Shown here piece by piece: positions 1 to 9,182 of a stretch of 64,000 bases of DNA. Each line of letters starts with the position of its first letter. Position 1 is the stretch's first letter. The notes beneath the pieces were generated by a model. It made no database searches. It was not told the DNA's origin and was given only the letters and a program-made list of their open reading frames with translations. This DNA comes from JBDIBA01 sp039812705 (lineage in GTDB: Bacteria; Actinomycetota; Acidimicrobiia; Acidimicrobiales; JBBSGY01): the NCBI GenBank assembly GCA_039812705.1, contig JBDIBA010000004.1, positions 5,102 through 69,101 on the forward strand. The letters are read 5' to 3'. Both the position numbers and the translations under genes were made by a program.

Positions 1-450
1 GACCGCAGCGGCGTAGTTATTAAGAAGCGCCCCCCGATCCTGCCAAGAATCAGTTTCATCGACTTTTGGTCCAAGCCCGAACGAATCATTTTCGCGCAGA
101 GAATTTCGCCGGATGCTTCAGCAGCGTTCTTGTGTGAGATTCCTTTTCGCTTTGAACTTACGGGCAGGGGTTCTTACATGGTTTTTGACCGACCAAGAAG
201 GACGGTTTGCGAGGGCGATCAATTGGAGCAACTGTTCGGCAGCGTGCTGTTGAAACCAATCACGGGTCGCAGTTTTGGAGAACTCGAGAAAGTAGTTAAC
301 GAGGCTGCTGGCGAACTGAATTCTCTTGGTGTTGCGTCAGCCCCAAGCCCGTTGGACATCAGGGATCGCACAATGCTTGCTACGGCACTTGGCGACGCAG
401 GCGCACGGGAGTTTGAGGGCGCCAGTATCGATACTGCGAGGGGTTTTTAG
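1..450 (+). CDS. Hypothetical protein, 3' end only
   Basis: The reading frame is open from the first base and ends with TAG at 448-450, so this is the last 149 codons of a gene that starts upstream of the window. An in-frame TTG at 130 has no ribosome binding site and is probably not the start. I do not recognise the family. The visible part has a basic beginning, a mixed central stretch around RFELTGRGSYMVFDRPRR and a helical tail containing LEKVVNEAAGELNSLG. It has no obvious membrane segment or catalytic motif. It converges with the debranching-enzyme gene, with 8 bp between the two stop codons. Confidence 0.6.
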   Translation, partial: DRSGVVIKKRPPILPRISFIDFWSKPERIIFAQRISPDASAAFLCEIPFRFELTGRGSYMVFDRPRRTVCEGDQLEQLFGSVLLKPITGRSFGELEKVVNEAAGELNSLGVASAPSPLDIRDRTMLATALGDAGAREFEGASIDTARGF

Positions 451-458
451 CCGGCTGT

Positions 459-2588
459 TCAGTCTCGACGTCCCGCCGACAGACGAACGCCCTCGGGAAG
501 GTTGGAGATGTGAACTTCACCGTCTTCAACATCAATTGTGATTCGATGACCGCCATAAGCCAGCTTCACGACTCTTAGGTCTCCAAAGTGTTCGGGCAAA
601 ACCGGATTGCAACGAACGGTGTTGCGCGGCGCATCGACTTCAAGGCGCAGCAGCGTGCGCAGCATCCACCACGGGGTGGCAGCGGCCCACGCTTGAGGGG
701 AGCAGGTGGTTGGGTATTCAACCGGGCATTCGGAGTCTCCGCGGGGTTGTCCGCCATAGATCTCCGGCAGGTGCCCACCAAAAGCCGTTCCCGCGTCGAC
801 AACTGCGGCGACAACGCGCTGGGCCTCTTCAACAAAGCCGTAGCGCATCAAACCGGCCGCAACGATTGCGTTGTCATGCGGCCAGACAGCACCGTTGTGA
901 TACGCGAGTGGGTCATATGCGCCCATGTCAGAGCCCATCGTGCGCACACCCCAACCGCTGAACATCTCGTCGCTCAGCAACATGGCGGCAACCGCGGGTG
1001 CCTTGTCTTCGTCAATGATCCCGGTCCACAAACAGTGTGCGACGTTTGACGATGTCGAGTCGATGAGGTTCTTGTTGCCGTCAAGTGCCATTGCATAGAA
1101 GCCGCGCTCGGGCATCCAGAACTTTTCGTTGAATCGCTCTTTGAGGACTTGGGCTTTTTTGTGACACTCCGCGGCCTTTTCGTCGTCGCCGCTTTGTTCG
1201 GCGATTTCGGCTCGTGCCATGTAGGCGCCGTAGAGGTATCCCTGCACTTCGCTCAACGCGATTGATCCACTAGCTATTTCGCCCTTTGCGTTGGCCATGG
1301 CAAACGAGGAGTCTTTCCAACCCTGGTTCAACAAGCCGTTGTCGCCGCTGCGTAGGTACTCAACAAAGCCGTCGCCATCGCGGTCGCCATACTCTTCACA
1401 CCAAGCAAGCGCCTTGTCTGCGCAGGGGAGCAGTTGCTGCAGGTCTTCATCGCTCAAACCCCACTTGCGCGCCTCGCCAAGAACAATGACAAACAGCGGG
1501 CTGGCGTCGATGGTTCCGAAATAGCGGTAGGCGTTGTTGAGCGAAAGCGACGAACCCGAACCTGTGCGGACTTCGTGAAGGATCTTGCCTGGTTGTTCTT
1601 CCGAGCTTGGGTCCTCCTTTGTTCCTTGCAGGCGCCCAAGTGCGTGGAGAACACCTTGGGCAAGGTCGGGGGCAACTGGCAATGCGGCGAATGCAGTCAA
1701 GAGAGAGTCGCGACCGAACAGAGTCATGTACCAAGGAGCACCTGCCGCAACCAGGTAACGCGTGTGCACGTCGGGGTCTGGAATGCGCAACGCTGCAAGG
1801 TCTGCAGAACTGCGCGCAACAAGGTCAACAAGACTTTCGGAGTGCGCCGACAGGGTTGTGGTGTCGTTGCGCCAACTTTCCAAACGCTTGTGTGGCGCAC
1901 TTTGTTCAACGGGAAGCGCCAGCGGGTGGTCGGGGTCAAGCTCGGCGCCGTCCATGATCGGTGTGATCTGAATGCTGGTCAACCAGTTTTCATTGGGCTC
2001 AAGAGTAAAGCTGAAGTGCACACCGTCGGTTCGGAAGTCCGCTTGACGGCTACAAGTAACGCGTGTTGAGCGGTTTCCGTTCATGTCGCCGTGAAACTCC
2101 AAGCGGTCATCGGAGCGTCTGATGCGTACTTCGTCGTGAAAGCCTGGCGCACGTGATTGACGGACTTGGAACGGGTCTGCAAAGTCGGTAGCCACGTGTA
2201 GCGAAACTTCAATGTCAATTGGCTGCAGAGCACCGGAGCGCAAGATGAGGTCTTCGCGCATTCCATTGCCGACATAGCGACGACGTTCAACACCAATCTG
2301 AGTGACCGTGTCTTCGTCGTCTTTCACTTCGACAATTGCGCGATGCACAGAACTGAACGGAGTGGGTGTTTGCGCGTCGATCAACACTGGTGTCGCACCG
2401 TTGATTCGCAACTGACATTGAGACAAGTAGCGAGTGTCGGAAACGAAAACCCCCATGGCCTTCCCGGGGTCCACATCGCCGGTGGCGGCCGAGATGGCAA
2501 AGCAATAGCCATCAAGAATGGTTACCTGGCCTTCACCTGCGGTGGTGGCCGTGTCGAATTGGTCGTCGTCGCGCCACGGAATACTCAC
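459..2588 (-). CDS. Glycogen debranching enzyme (amylo-alpha-1,6-glucosidase family)
   Basis: The protein has 709 aa and probably trims branch points of glycogen or related alpha-glucans in the cytoplasm. Residues about 20-210 match the N-terminal domain of bacterial/archaeal debranching enzymes, beginning QVTILDGYCFAIS and including GVFVSDTRYLS. The C-terminal half is an alpha/alpha-barrel with the family signature FGRDSLLT at 290-297 and later GWKDSSFAM and YHNGAVWPHDNAI. The GTG start at 2588 is preceded by a TACCGT -10 element seven bases upstream, which implies a leaderless mRNA. It stands alone, divergent from rbfA. The family assignment is firm; exact substrate (glycogen versus other oligosaccharides) is not decided by sequence. 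Confidence 0.9.
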   Translation of the reverse strand: MSIPWRDDDQFDTATTAGEGQVTILDGYCFAISAATGDVDPGKAMGVFVSDTRYLSQCQLRINGATPVLIDAQTPTPFSSVHRAIVEVKDDEDTVTQIGVERRRYVGNGMREDLILRSGALQPIDIEVSLHVATDFADPFQVRQSRAPGFHDEVRIRRSDDRLEFHGDMNGNRSTRVTCSRQADFRTDGVHFSFTLEPNENWLTSIQITPIMDGAELDPDHPLALPVEQSAPHKRLESWRNDTTTLSAHSESLVDLVARSSADLAALRIPDPDVHTRYLVAAGAPWYMTLFGRDSLLTAFAALPVAPDLAQGVLHALGRLQGTKEDPSSEEQPGKILHEVRTGSGSSLSLNNAYRYFGTIDASPLFVIVLGEARKWGLSDEDLQQLLPCADKALAWCEEYGDRDGDGFVEYLRSGDNGLLNQGWKDSSFAMANAKGEIASGSIALSEVQGYLYGAYMARAEIAEQSGDDEKAAECHKKAQVLKERFNEKFWMPERGFYAMALDGNKNLIDSTSSNVAHCLWTGIIDEDKAPAVAAMLLSDEMFSGWGVRTMGSDMGAYDPLAYHNGAVWPHDNAIVAAGLMRYGFVEEAQRVVAAVVDAGTAFGGHLPEIYGGQPRGDSECPVEYPTTCSPQAWAAATPWWMLRTLLRLEVDAPRNTVRCNPVLPEHFGDLRVVKLAYGGHRITIDVEDGEVHISNLPEGVRLSAGRRD

Positions 2589-2595
2589 GCGCTAC

Positions 2596-2601
2596 ACGGT
2601 A
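2596..2601 (-). promoter_or_regulatory. -10 element of the debranching-enzyme gene
   Basis: On the minus strand TACCGT lies seven bases before the GTG start, so transcription would begin at or next to the start codon. No convincing -35 was found. Confidence 0.45.
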
Positions 2602-2629
2602 TCGGCATGGGGTGGGTAATGGGTTCGCT

Positions 2630-2635
2630 TAGGAT
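2630..2635 (+). promoter_or_regulatory. -10 element of the rbfA operon
   Basis: TAGGAT at 2630-2635 predicts a start of transcription near 2642. This leaves a short leader that carries the strong ribosome binding site GGGGAGGAG (2659-2667) before the rbfA ATG at 2675. Confidence 0.4.
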
Positions 2636-2674
2636 TGACGCCACTTGAGTGCCCCAAAGGGGAGGAGACACCAG

Positions 2675-3115
2675 ATGAGCCGCACGCGAAAACAACAAAG
2701 CACGCACCGCTACCCGCGCAGTGCGCGCATTAACGAGGTCCTTCGCGAAGTCATTGCAACGGCGCTGGAAAGGATCGAAGACGACGACCCGCGTCTCAAT
2801 CTGGTGACCGTCACCGCAGTAGACACCGAAGACGACATTCGCCACGCCACCGTTTACTTTTCCGCGTTGGACACCGACGCCTCGCTTGAAGAAGTTACCG
2901 CTGCGCTGGAAGAACACCGCGTGGCATTGCAGAAGGAAATCGGCAGCAGTTCTTCAATGAAGCACACTCCGCAGCTTCGTTTCGCCCCAGATATGGGAGT
3001 TATTGAGGGCCAACGCATTGACTCGGTCATTCGCAACCTTCCGCCGATGATCAGCAATGACGATGAAACCGGTTCGGAATCCAATGAACAGCAGAGTTCG
3101 TCTGACGCGCGATGA
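2675..3115 (+). CDS. rbfA: Ribosome-binding factor A
   Basis: RbfA binds the maturing 30S subunit and helps process the 5' end of 16S rRNA. The 146-aa product has the characteristic opening RYPRSARINEVLREVIATALE, the KH-like fold region with LVTVTAVDTEDDIRHATVYFS, and the late motif TPQLRFAPD. I chose ATG 2675 because GGGGAGGAG sits about eight bases upstream; an in-frame TTG at 2645 is less likely. The acidic, Ser-rich tail after residue 120 is longer than in many homologues. The stop overlaps the truB start (ATGA at 3112). infB and nusA, the usual upstream partners, are absent here. Confidence 0.95.
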   Translation: MSRTRKQQSTHRYPRSARINEVLREVIATALERIEDDDPRLNLVTVTAVDTEDDIRHATVYFSALDTDASLEEVTAALEEHRVALQKEIGSSSSMKHTPQLRFAPDMGVIEGQRIDSVIRNLPPMISNDDETGSESNEQQSSSDAR

Positions 3116-4023
3116 GCGTTAATGGCTTATTGCTGGTCGACAAGGAAACCGGCATTACGTCACAAGGTGTTGTTTCAAAGGCCCGCCGTAGCGCCAATCA
3201 GAAGCGAATTGGCCACTCGGGCACCCTCGACCCCGGTGCGACCGGCCTGATGCTGTTGGCATTTGGCTCTGCAACGCGCTTGATCGATTTCACCTCTGGG
3301 TTTACAAAGTCATACGTGGGCGAGATGGTGCTTGGCACGACAACAACAACCCTTGATGACGAAGGCGATGTCGTTGAGACTTTTGACATGTCAGGTGTTT
3401 CGCCAGTTCGCGTTGCCGAGGCAGCAGCGGGTTTTGTGGGCGAGATCCTGCAGGTTCCGCCAATGGTCAGTGCAATCAAGGTGCAAGGCAAGCGCCTGCA
3501 CGAACTTGCTCGTCAGGGGATCGAGGTCGAACGCAAGGCGCGCCCCGCAACCATTCACAGCCTTGAGGTGCTGCCGACTACCAGCAAAGGCGTGTTCAAC
3601 GTTGCCGCAACGGTTTCAACCGGAACCTATATCCGCAGTCTTGTTGCAGACATTGGTAGCGCGCTGGGCGGCGGTGCACACCTCAGAAACCTGCGCCGTA
3701 CGGCCATTGGTCCATTTCACGTCGACAGCGCCGTGCGTCAGGCTGCCCTTGATATTTCGATAGACGAGTGGATTCTTCAGTTGAAAACACCGGCGCAGAT
3801 GGTTGCGCACCTGGACTCTCTGTCGCTCGATGCTTCTACTGCCGAACGCATTTCGAATGGCGCCCGATTGACTGTTGGGGACTTCCCAGAACTCGCACAG
3901 CTGGGCGCGGGTCCCTATGCAATGGTCGACGAGTCGGGTGAATTGCGTGCGATCTATGAGCGCCGCGGCAACGTGTTGGCGTCGCGGGTCACGCTTCCAA
4001 CGCAGGTCGCCAGCGGGGGTTAG
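3112..4023 (+). CDS. truB: tRNA pseudouridine(55) synthase
   Basis: TruB makes pseudouridine 55 in the T-loop of tRNAs. The 303-aa product has the GLLLVDKETGITS opening and the catalytic motif GHSGTLDPGATG with nucleophile Asp40. The KSYVGEMVLGTTTTTLD segment and a C-terminal PUA-like region also fit. It is translationally coupled to rbfA by a 4-bp overlap, the standard order in bacteria, and is followed after 9 bp by ribF. Confidence 0.96.
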   Translation: MSVNGLLLVDKETGITSQGVVSKARRSANQKRIGHSGTLDPGATGLMLLAFGSATRLIDFTSGFTKSYVGEMVLGTTTTTLDDEGDVVETFDMSGVSPVRVAEAAAGFVGEILQVPPMVSAIKVQGKRLHELARQGIEVERKARPATIHSLEVLPTTSKGVFNVAATVSTGTYIRSLVADIGSALGGGAHLRNLRRTAIGPFHVDSAVRQAALDISIDEWILQLKTPAQMVAHLDSLSLDASTAERISNGARLTVGDFPELAQLGAGPYAMVDESGELRAIYERRGNVLASRVTLPTQVASGG

Positions 4024-4032
4024 GTTTTTCTT

Positions 4033-5016
4033 GTGCGCGTACTCCAAGCTCAGTCCAAACAAGGTGAACTCAGGCACCTGCCCGACGGCGCCGCGGCGGA
4101 ACCGTCGGCGGACCGTCCGGAGCGTGGCTCGGTAATCACCATTGGTGCATTTGACGGGCTTCACATTGGGCATCGCAGCTTGATCCGCCAAGTGATCAGT
4201 CGCGCACAAGACCTTGACTGTGCGTCGGCCGTCATCACCTTTGACCGTCACCCGGCATCGGTGGTGCGCCCGGAATCCGCACCACCGCTGCTGACCGACC
4301 TCGATCAAAAGCTTGAGCTGATTGGTGCAACCGGCGTTGATTACACCTTGGTGGTCCCGTTTGATGAGGCTCGCGCCCAAGAAGAGGCCGAGGACTTCAT
4401 TGACGAGGTGCTGATTGATCGCCTTGGTGCGCGAGCAATTGTCATTGGGCACGACTTCCATTTCGGGCGTGGCCGCCGTGGCGATGCCGAGATGCTTGAT
4501 GAGATTGGGAAGTCCAAGGGTTTTGAGGTCATTGAACCGGCTGTCGTCATGGTTGACGATGTCGTTGTTTCATCAACCGCCATTCGTGCGGCGCTGGACG
4601 AGGGCCGCGTCCAAGACGCTGCGGTCATGTTGGGTCGACCTCATGAGGTGCGAGGTCTCGTCATCATGGGTGACGGACGCGGTAGAGAGCTGGGCTATCC
4701 AACAGCCAACATCCACATTCCGTCGACCATCAAGTTGCCGGCTGATGGCGTCTATGCGGGGACCTACAGTTCGCCCGACGGCAAGGAGCATCCGGCCGCC
4801 ATTTCGCTTGGAACCCGGCCAACGTTCTACGACAACGGCGATCAGTTGCTCGAAGTGCACCTCATCGACTTTTCGGGCGACCTATACGGACAAAACGCCC
4901 GAGTCCGCTTTACCCACCGCATTCGCGGTCAGGAGCGGTTCGACTCCGTCGAGGCCTTGGTCAAGAAGATGGCTGAAGACACGGCAGCTGCCCAGCGCAT
5001 GCTTGCGAACAAATAG
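4033..5016 (+). CDS. ribF: Bifunctional riboflavin kinase / FAD synthetase
   Basis: RibF phosphorylates riboflavin to FMN and adenylates FMN to FAD. The 327-aa product starts with GTG at 4033. It carries the nucleotidyltransferase motif GAFDGLHIGH (residues 38-47), FHFGRGRRG, and SSTAIRAAL in the N-terminal adenylyltransferase domain. The C-terminal kinase domain has GRGRELGYPTANI and the LEVHLIDFSGDLYG segment. The first 33 residues are poorly conserved, so the true start could be slightly later. The gene follows truB closely, as in most bacteria. Confidence 0.95.
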   Translation: MRVLQAQSKQGELRHLPDGAAAEPSADRPERGSVITIGAFDGLHIGHRSLIRQVISRAQDLDCASAVITFDRHPASVVRPESAPPLLTDLDQKLELIGATGVDYTLVVPFDEARAQEEAEDFIDEVLIDRLGARAIVIGHDFHFGRGRRGDAEMLDEIGKSKGFEVIEPAVVMVDDVVVSSTAIRAALDEGRVQDAAVMLGRPHEVRGLVIMGDGRGRELGYPTANIHIPSTIKLPADGVYAGTYSSPDGKEHPAAISLGTRPTFYDNGDQLLEVHLIDFSGDLYGQNARVRFTHRIRGQERFDSVEALVKKMAEDTAAAQRMLANK

Positions 5017-5053
5017 GGACGAGCCCTAGCTGCCGGTACCCCAGCTGGACTGC

Positions 5054-5059
5054 TAGTCT
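5054..5059 (+). promoter_or_regulatory. -10 element of rpsO
   Basis: TAGTCT lies 11 bases before the rpsO ATG and there is no Shine-Dalgarno sequence. The mRNA probably starts within about five bases of the start codon. Confidence 0.45.
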
Positions 5060-5070
5060 CTCAAGCCGAC

Positions 5071-5328
5071 ATGAGTGAAAAGTCCGCAACCATCGAAAAG
5101 CACCGGACGCACGAGACCGACACGGGTTCGCCAGAGGTCCAAGTTGCCCTGCTTACAAGCCGCATTAGCCACCTGACCGAGCACCTCAAGGTGCACAAGG
5201 GCGATCACCACACCCGTCGTGGTTTGATGATGCTCATTGGTCGCCGCCGCCGTCTTCTCAATTACGTGATGAAGAACGACGTTGAGCGTTACCGCGCACT
5301 TGTCGCAAAACTCGGCCTTCGCCGTTAA
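5071..5328 (+). CDS. rpsO: 30S ribosomal protein S15
   Basis: S15 is a primary binder of 16S rRNA in the 30S platform. The 85-aa product is close to the usual 89 aa and carries the family hallmarks [16 protein letters not shown] and [18 protein letters not shown], ending with the basic helix [10 protein letters not shown]. It lies between ribF and pnp, the canonical order. It has its own promoter and is followed by a strong terminator, so it can be expressed separately from pnp. Confidence 0.98.
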   Translation: MSEKSATIEKHRTHETDTGSPEVQVALLTSRISHLTEHLKVHKGDHHTRRGLMMLIGRRRRLLNYVMKNDVERYRALVAKLGLRR

Positions 5329-5345
5329 GAAAAGATCTAGTTAGC

Positions 5346-5375
5346 AAAAGAGCTGCCTTAGCGGGCAGCTCTTTT
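5346..5375 (+). terminator. Rho-independent terminator after rpsO
   Basis: A perfect 12-bp stem (AAAAGAGCTGCC / GGCAGCTCTTTT) with a 6-base loop ends in a T-run. It begins 17 bases after the rpsO stop codon and separates rpsO from pnp. Confidence 0.9.
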
Positions 5376-5491
5376 GTTTAAGGCAACAAACATCCAATCG
5401 GTCGTCTGAGGGTTCAGCTGCCAGTCGAGGGTTTACCGAGTCGCATTCGGAAGCCGTCAACTGGGAACTGAGTCGGAACGACCCAATAGTC

Positions 5492-5516
5492 GCCCCAAGC
5501 AGTGGGGCAGAAGGAG
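5492..5516 (+). promoter_or_regulatory. Hairpin and ribosome binding site in the pnp leader
   Basis: GCCCCA-AGCAG-TGGGGC (5492-5508) can form a 6-bp stem that ends three bases before the AAGGAG ribosome binding site (5511-5516) of pnp. It could modulate translation, because pnp leaders in other bacteria contain structured autoregulatory elements. That role here is inference. Confidence 0.4.
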
Positions 5517-5522
5517 TGCCAA

Positions 5523-7913
5523 ATGGCCTCGTCCCTTGGAACCACATCGGTTACCGGTCCAATCTCAAAGACCGATCGCGAACTGACATTTGAAACCGGC
5601 AAGCTTGCAAAGCTGGCCGATGGTGCGGTCGTCGGTCGCATTGGAGACACGATTGTCATTGCAACCGTCGCGGCTTCTCGCTCAGTGCGTGAAGGCATTG
5701 ACTTTTTCCCACTAACCGTCGATGTCGAGGAGCGCACTTACGCAGCAGGTCGCATTCCCGGCTCGTTCTTTCGGCGCGAAGGAAAGGCCTCAGACGAAGC
5801 CGTTCTCACCGCTCGTCTGATTGACCGTCCGCTTCGTCCAAGCTTCCCTGACGGTTTTCGTAACGACGTACATGTTGTTGTCACTGTTGTTGGTGCAGAC
5901 CAGCAGAACCCTCACGACGTTCTGGCAATCAATGCAGCTTCGGCCGCGTTGTCAATGTCGTCGGTTCCTTTCGAAGGCCCGATCGGCGCGGTCCGCATTG
6001 CATACAACAAGGACGGCCAGTGGATTCCGCACCCAACATTCGAAGAAGGCGACGACGCCACCTTCGAGTTGGTCGTAGCCGGTCGAGTTCTCGACAATGG
6101 CGATGTTGCAATCATGATGGTTGAAGCCGGTGGAACCGAGCGCAGCTTCACTTACTACAAAGATGGCGCTGCCAAGCTTGACGAAGACGCACTTGCAGAG
6201 GGCCTCGAAGCCGCAAAGCAGTGGATCAAAGAGTCCTGCGAACTTCAGAACCGCTTGGTTGCCGAAGTCGGCGGCAAGAAGCCAACCATGGAATACGAAT
6301 TGCAGAAGGACTACAGCGACGACGTCTTCGACGCCGTTAGCGAAGTCGGCACCTCGTCGTTGACAACGGCTTTGACCACCAAGGACAAGACAGAGCGCAA
6401 CAACGCTGCTGCCCAAGCTGGCGACAAGATAAAGGCCGAGTTGGCCGACCGCTTTCCAGAGCGTGACGGCGAAATCAAGGCTGCAATCAAGAGTCTTTCC
6501 AAGAAGATTGTGCGCAAGCGCATTGTTGATGAGGGCGCCCGCATTGACGGTCGCGGTCCAAAAGACATTCGCCAGCTTTCCGCCGAAGTCCGCGTGCTGC
6601 CAACCGCACACGGTTCGGCCATCTTCACGCGTGGTGAAACACAGGTGCTCAACGTTTCAACGTTGGGCATGCCAAAGATGGACCAGCTGATTGACACAAT
6701 CACGCCTGGAACCTCAAAGCGCTATATGCACCACTACAACTTCCCGCCGTTCTCGACGGGCGAGCCTGGTGCAATGCGTGGGCCTAAGCGACGCGAGATT
6801 GGTCACGGCTTGTTGGCCGAACGCGCGCTCTTCCCGGTCATTCCTCCACAAGAAGAGTTCCCGTACACGTACCGGGTTGTTAGCGATGTCATGTCGTCAA
6901 ACGGTTCAACCTCTATGGCGTCTGTTTGTGGTTCGACACTTTCGTTGATGGACGCTGGCGTGCCAATCGTGGCTCCAGTTGCAGGCATTGCAATGGGTCT
7001 TGTTTACGCAGAAGGCAAGTACACAACCCTCACCGACATCTTGGGTGACGAAGACGCATTCGGCGACATGGACTTCAAGGTCGCCGGAACGCGCGAAGTC
7101 GTTACTGCACTTCAGCTGGACACCAAGATCGACGGCATTCCGGCCGACGTGTTGGCAGCAGCACTTCAGCAAGCAAAGGAAGCACGTCTGCAAATTCTCG
7201 ACGTGATGACTGCTGCAATTGCCGCACCACGCGAAGACGTTCAGGGAACTGCTCCAAAGATTGTCAGCTTCGAAATCCCAATGGATCGCATCGGCGAGAT
7301 CATTGGGCCGAAGGGCAAGGTCATCAACCAACTCACGTTGGACACGGGTGCAGACATCAGCATCGACGACGACGGAACCAAGGGCATTGTGACCATTGGT
7401 TCATCTGTTAGCTCGCAAGTAAACGATGCGCGCACTCGCATCGAGCAGATCCTCAACCCGCCTTCGGCTGAAGTGGGCGTCACCTACCCGGGCAAGGTCG
7501 TCACAATCACCAAGTTTGGTGCATTTGTAAACATCCTTCCTGGTCGTGACGGTCTGGTTCACATTTCCAAGTTGGGTGCGGGCAAGCGCATTGAGCGCGT
7601 CGAAGACGTGCTTGAAGTCGGTCAGACCATCGATGTTCGCGTCGACGAGATTGACCCTGCCGGAAAGGTTGTTCTCACGCCGACCGGTGAAGGTTTTGCT
7701 CGTCCAGACCAGGACACCGACGCCCAACCAAGTTCGAGTGGTGCAGCCACCGCGACGGCAACTGCTGACGACTCCAGCCAAGGCTCTGCGGTTTCCTTTG
7801 AGGACGCTTGGGACGCCGAAGCCGCTCAAGAGTTTGGTGACCTCGGTCCGGCAGGACGTCCAGAGAACCCAAGTTCCAACCGCGGACCGCGTCGTAACTC
7901 GCGTCGCCGCTAG
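5523..7913 (+). CDS. pnp: Polyribonucleotide nucleotidyltransferase (PNPase)
   Basis: PNPase is a phosphorolytic 3'-5' exoribonuclease and polymerase, normally a trimer of the RNA degradosome. The 796-aa product has two RNase PH-like domains (about 10-150 and 335-560) joined by a helical segment. A KH domain with GEIIGPKGKVINQL (about 590-603) and an S1 domain (GKVVTITKFGAFVNIL, about 655-720) follow. The second PH domain keeps the FPPFSTGEPG and SNGSTSMASVCG motifs. The tail after 730 is Ser/Thr-rich then basic. ATG 5523 is supported by AAGGAG six bases upstream; an in-frame GTG at 5502 lies inside the leader hairpin. Confidence 0.97.
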   Translation: MASSLGTTSVTGPISKTDRELTFETGKLAKLADGAVVGRIGDTIVIATVAASRSVREGIDFFPLTVDVEERTYAAGRIPGSFFRREGKASDEAVLTARLIDRPLRPSFPDGFRNDVHVVVTVVGADQQNPHDVLAINAASAALSMSSVPFEGPIGAVRIAYNKDGQWIPHPTFEEGDDATFELVVAGRVLDNGDVAIMMVEAGGTERSFTYYKDGAAKLDEDALAEGLEAAKQWIKESCELQNRLVAEVGGKKPTMEYELQKDYSDDVFDAVSEVGTSSLTTALTTKDKTERNNAAAQAGDKIKAELADRFPERDGEIKAAIKSLSKKIVRKRIVDEGARIDGRGPKDIRQLSAEVRVLPTAHGSAIFTRGETQVLNVSTLGMPKMDQLIDTITPGTSKRYMHHYNFPPFSTGEPGAMRGPKRREIGHGLLAERALFPVIPPQEEFPYTYRVVSDVMSSNGSTSMASVCGSTLSLMDAGVPIVAPVAGIAMGLVYAEGKYTTLTDILGDEDAFGDMDFKVAGTREVVTALQLDTKIDGIPADVLAAALQQAKEARLQILDVMTAAIAAPREDVQGTAPKIVSFEIPMDRIGEIIGPKGKVINQLTLDTGADISIDDDGTKGIVTIGSSVSSQVNDARTRIEQILNPPSAEVGVTYPGKVVTITKFGAFVNILPGRDGLVHISKLGAGKRIERVEDVLEVGQTIDVRVDEIDPAGKVVLTPTGEGFARPDQDTDAQPSSSGAATATATADDSSQGSAVSFEDAWDAEAAQEFGDLGPAGRPENPSSNRGPRRNSRRR

Positions 7914-7922
7914 GACTCCATT

Positions 7923-9182
7923 TTGATTCGGACATCAATCCTCGGTGATGGCTTGCGTGTTGTCACCGAGAAAATGCCGAATGTGGAATCTGTAGCAATT
8001 GGTTTTTGGGTTGGTACGGGCTCGCGCGACGAGACCGATGCCGATTGGGGAACGTCGCATTTCTTAGAACACTTGTTGTTCAAGGGGACAACGTCGCGTT
8101 CCGCACTCGACATTGCTCGTTCAATTGATCGCGTGGGTGGCGACATGAACGCCTTCACAACGAAGGAGCTCACTGCTTTTTACGTTCGCGTTGTGCAACA
8201 AGAAGTCGGCGTTGGCTTAGAGGTCCTCTGCGACATCATGTCGAACCCCGCGTTTGATCCCAATGAAATTGGCGCCGAGCGCAACGTCGTTCTTGAAGAA
8301 ATCCTCATGCGCGGCGACGAGCCAGGTGATCTTGTTCACGAGATCTACGACACCGCTGTTTATGAAGGTCACCCGTTGTCACGCGAGATTCTTGGTGACG
8401 AAGCAGCGATCATGGACATGACGCCAGAAGACATCCGGACGTTCTTTTCGCGTCACTACGTCGATGCCAACATGGTTGTTGCTGCGGCAGGAAATCTGGA
8501 CCACGATCGATTCGTTGAGCAACTGCAAGGTTGTTTTGCATCGCGAAAAGGATCGCCGCGCGCGGACCGTGTTGCGCCAACGCCTGCAACGGGTGTGCGC
8601 GTTGTCAATAATCGACCAACCGATCAGGCTCACTTGGTTGTCGGGTTTCCTGCGGTAGACCGCCATTCCAAGAAGCGTTATGCGTCTGCATTGCTCGACG
8701 TGATTCTCGGCGGTGGAATGTCAAGCCGCTTGTTTCAGTCCATTCGTGAACAACGCGGACTGGCCTACACGGTCTTTTCCTCTTTTACGCCGTATGACGA
8801 CACGGGCTCGATGAGCGTTTACTTGGGCTCTGCGCCTGAACGTGTTGCCGAGGCGTACGAGGTCTTGTTGGCCGAGCTGAACAAGGCTGCTGCAGGTGGC
8901 ATAACCGCTCAAGAACTCGAGCTTGCAAAACGCAACCTCCATGCAAACACCGTGCTCAATCTGGAAGACAGCGGGTCTCGAATGAGCAGAATTGGCCGTT
9001 CGCTATTGCAACACGGCAGCGTGCTTGATGTCTCTGAAGTGACGCGGCGAATTGAAGCGGTGACAGTCGATGAAGTCGAGGCAATCGCGCGAGAATGCTT
9101 CTCGGTTGAGCCCAACGTCGCAGTTGTCGGCCCGGTTGATGATCAACTACGGGCCAAGAAGAAGACCGTGGCGGTGGCATAA
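7923..9182 (+). CDS. M16 family zinc protease (processing-peptidase type)
   Basis: The 419-aa product is a single pitrilysin-family (M16B) subunit, predicted to be a cytoplasmic zinc peptidase. It has the inverted zinc motif HFLEH (about 46-50) with a second glutamate in NVVLEEI around residue 122, followed by the usual RGLAYTVFSSFTPYDDTGSM region. The natural substrate of this widespread PNPase-linked protease is not evident from sequence. The TTG start lies nine bases after the pnp stop, and dapB begins immediately after its stop codon, so pnp-M16-dapB look cotranscribed. This order is common in actinobacteria. Confidence 0.93.
   Translation: MIRTSILGDGLRVVTEKMPNVESVAIGFWVGTGSRDETDADWGTSHFLEHLLFKGTTSRSALDIARSIDRVGGDMNAFTTKELTAFYVRVVQQEVGVGLEVLCDIMSNPAFDPNEIGAERNVVLEEILMRGDEPGDLVHEIYDTAVYEGHPLSREILGDEAAIMDMTPEDIRTFFSRHYVDANMVVAAAGNLDHDRFVEQLQGCFASRKGSPRADRVAPTPATGVRVVNNRPTDQAHLVVGFPAVDRHSKKRYASALLDVILGGGMSSRLFQSIREQRGLAYTVFSSFTPYDDTGSMSVYLGSAPERVAEAYEVLLAELNKAAAGGITAQELELAKRNLHANTVLNLEDSGSRMSRIGRSLLQHGSVLDVSEVTRRIEAVTVDEVEAIARECFSVEPNVAVVGPVDDQLRAKKKTVAVA

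Noticed and set aside
3616..4461. Minus-strand open frame of 281 codons opposite truB/ribF
   Set aside because: It is a shadow of two conserved genes, with no domain and no start signals.
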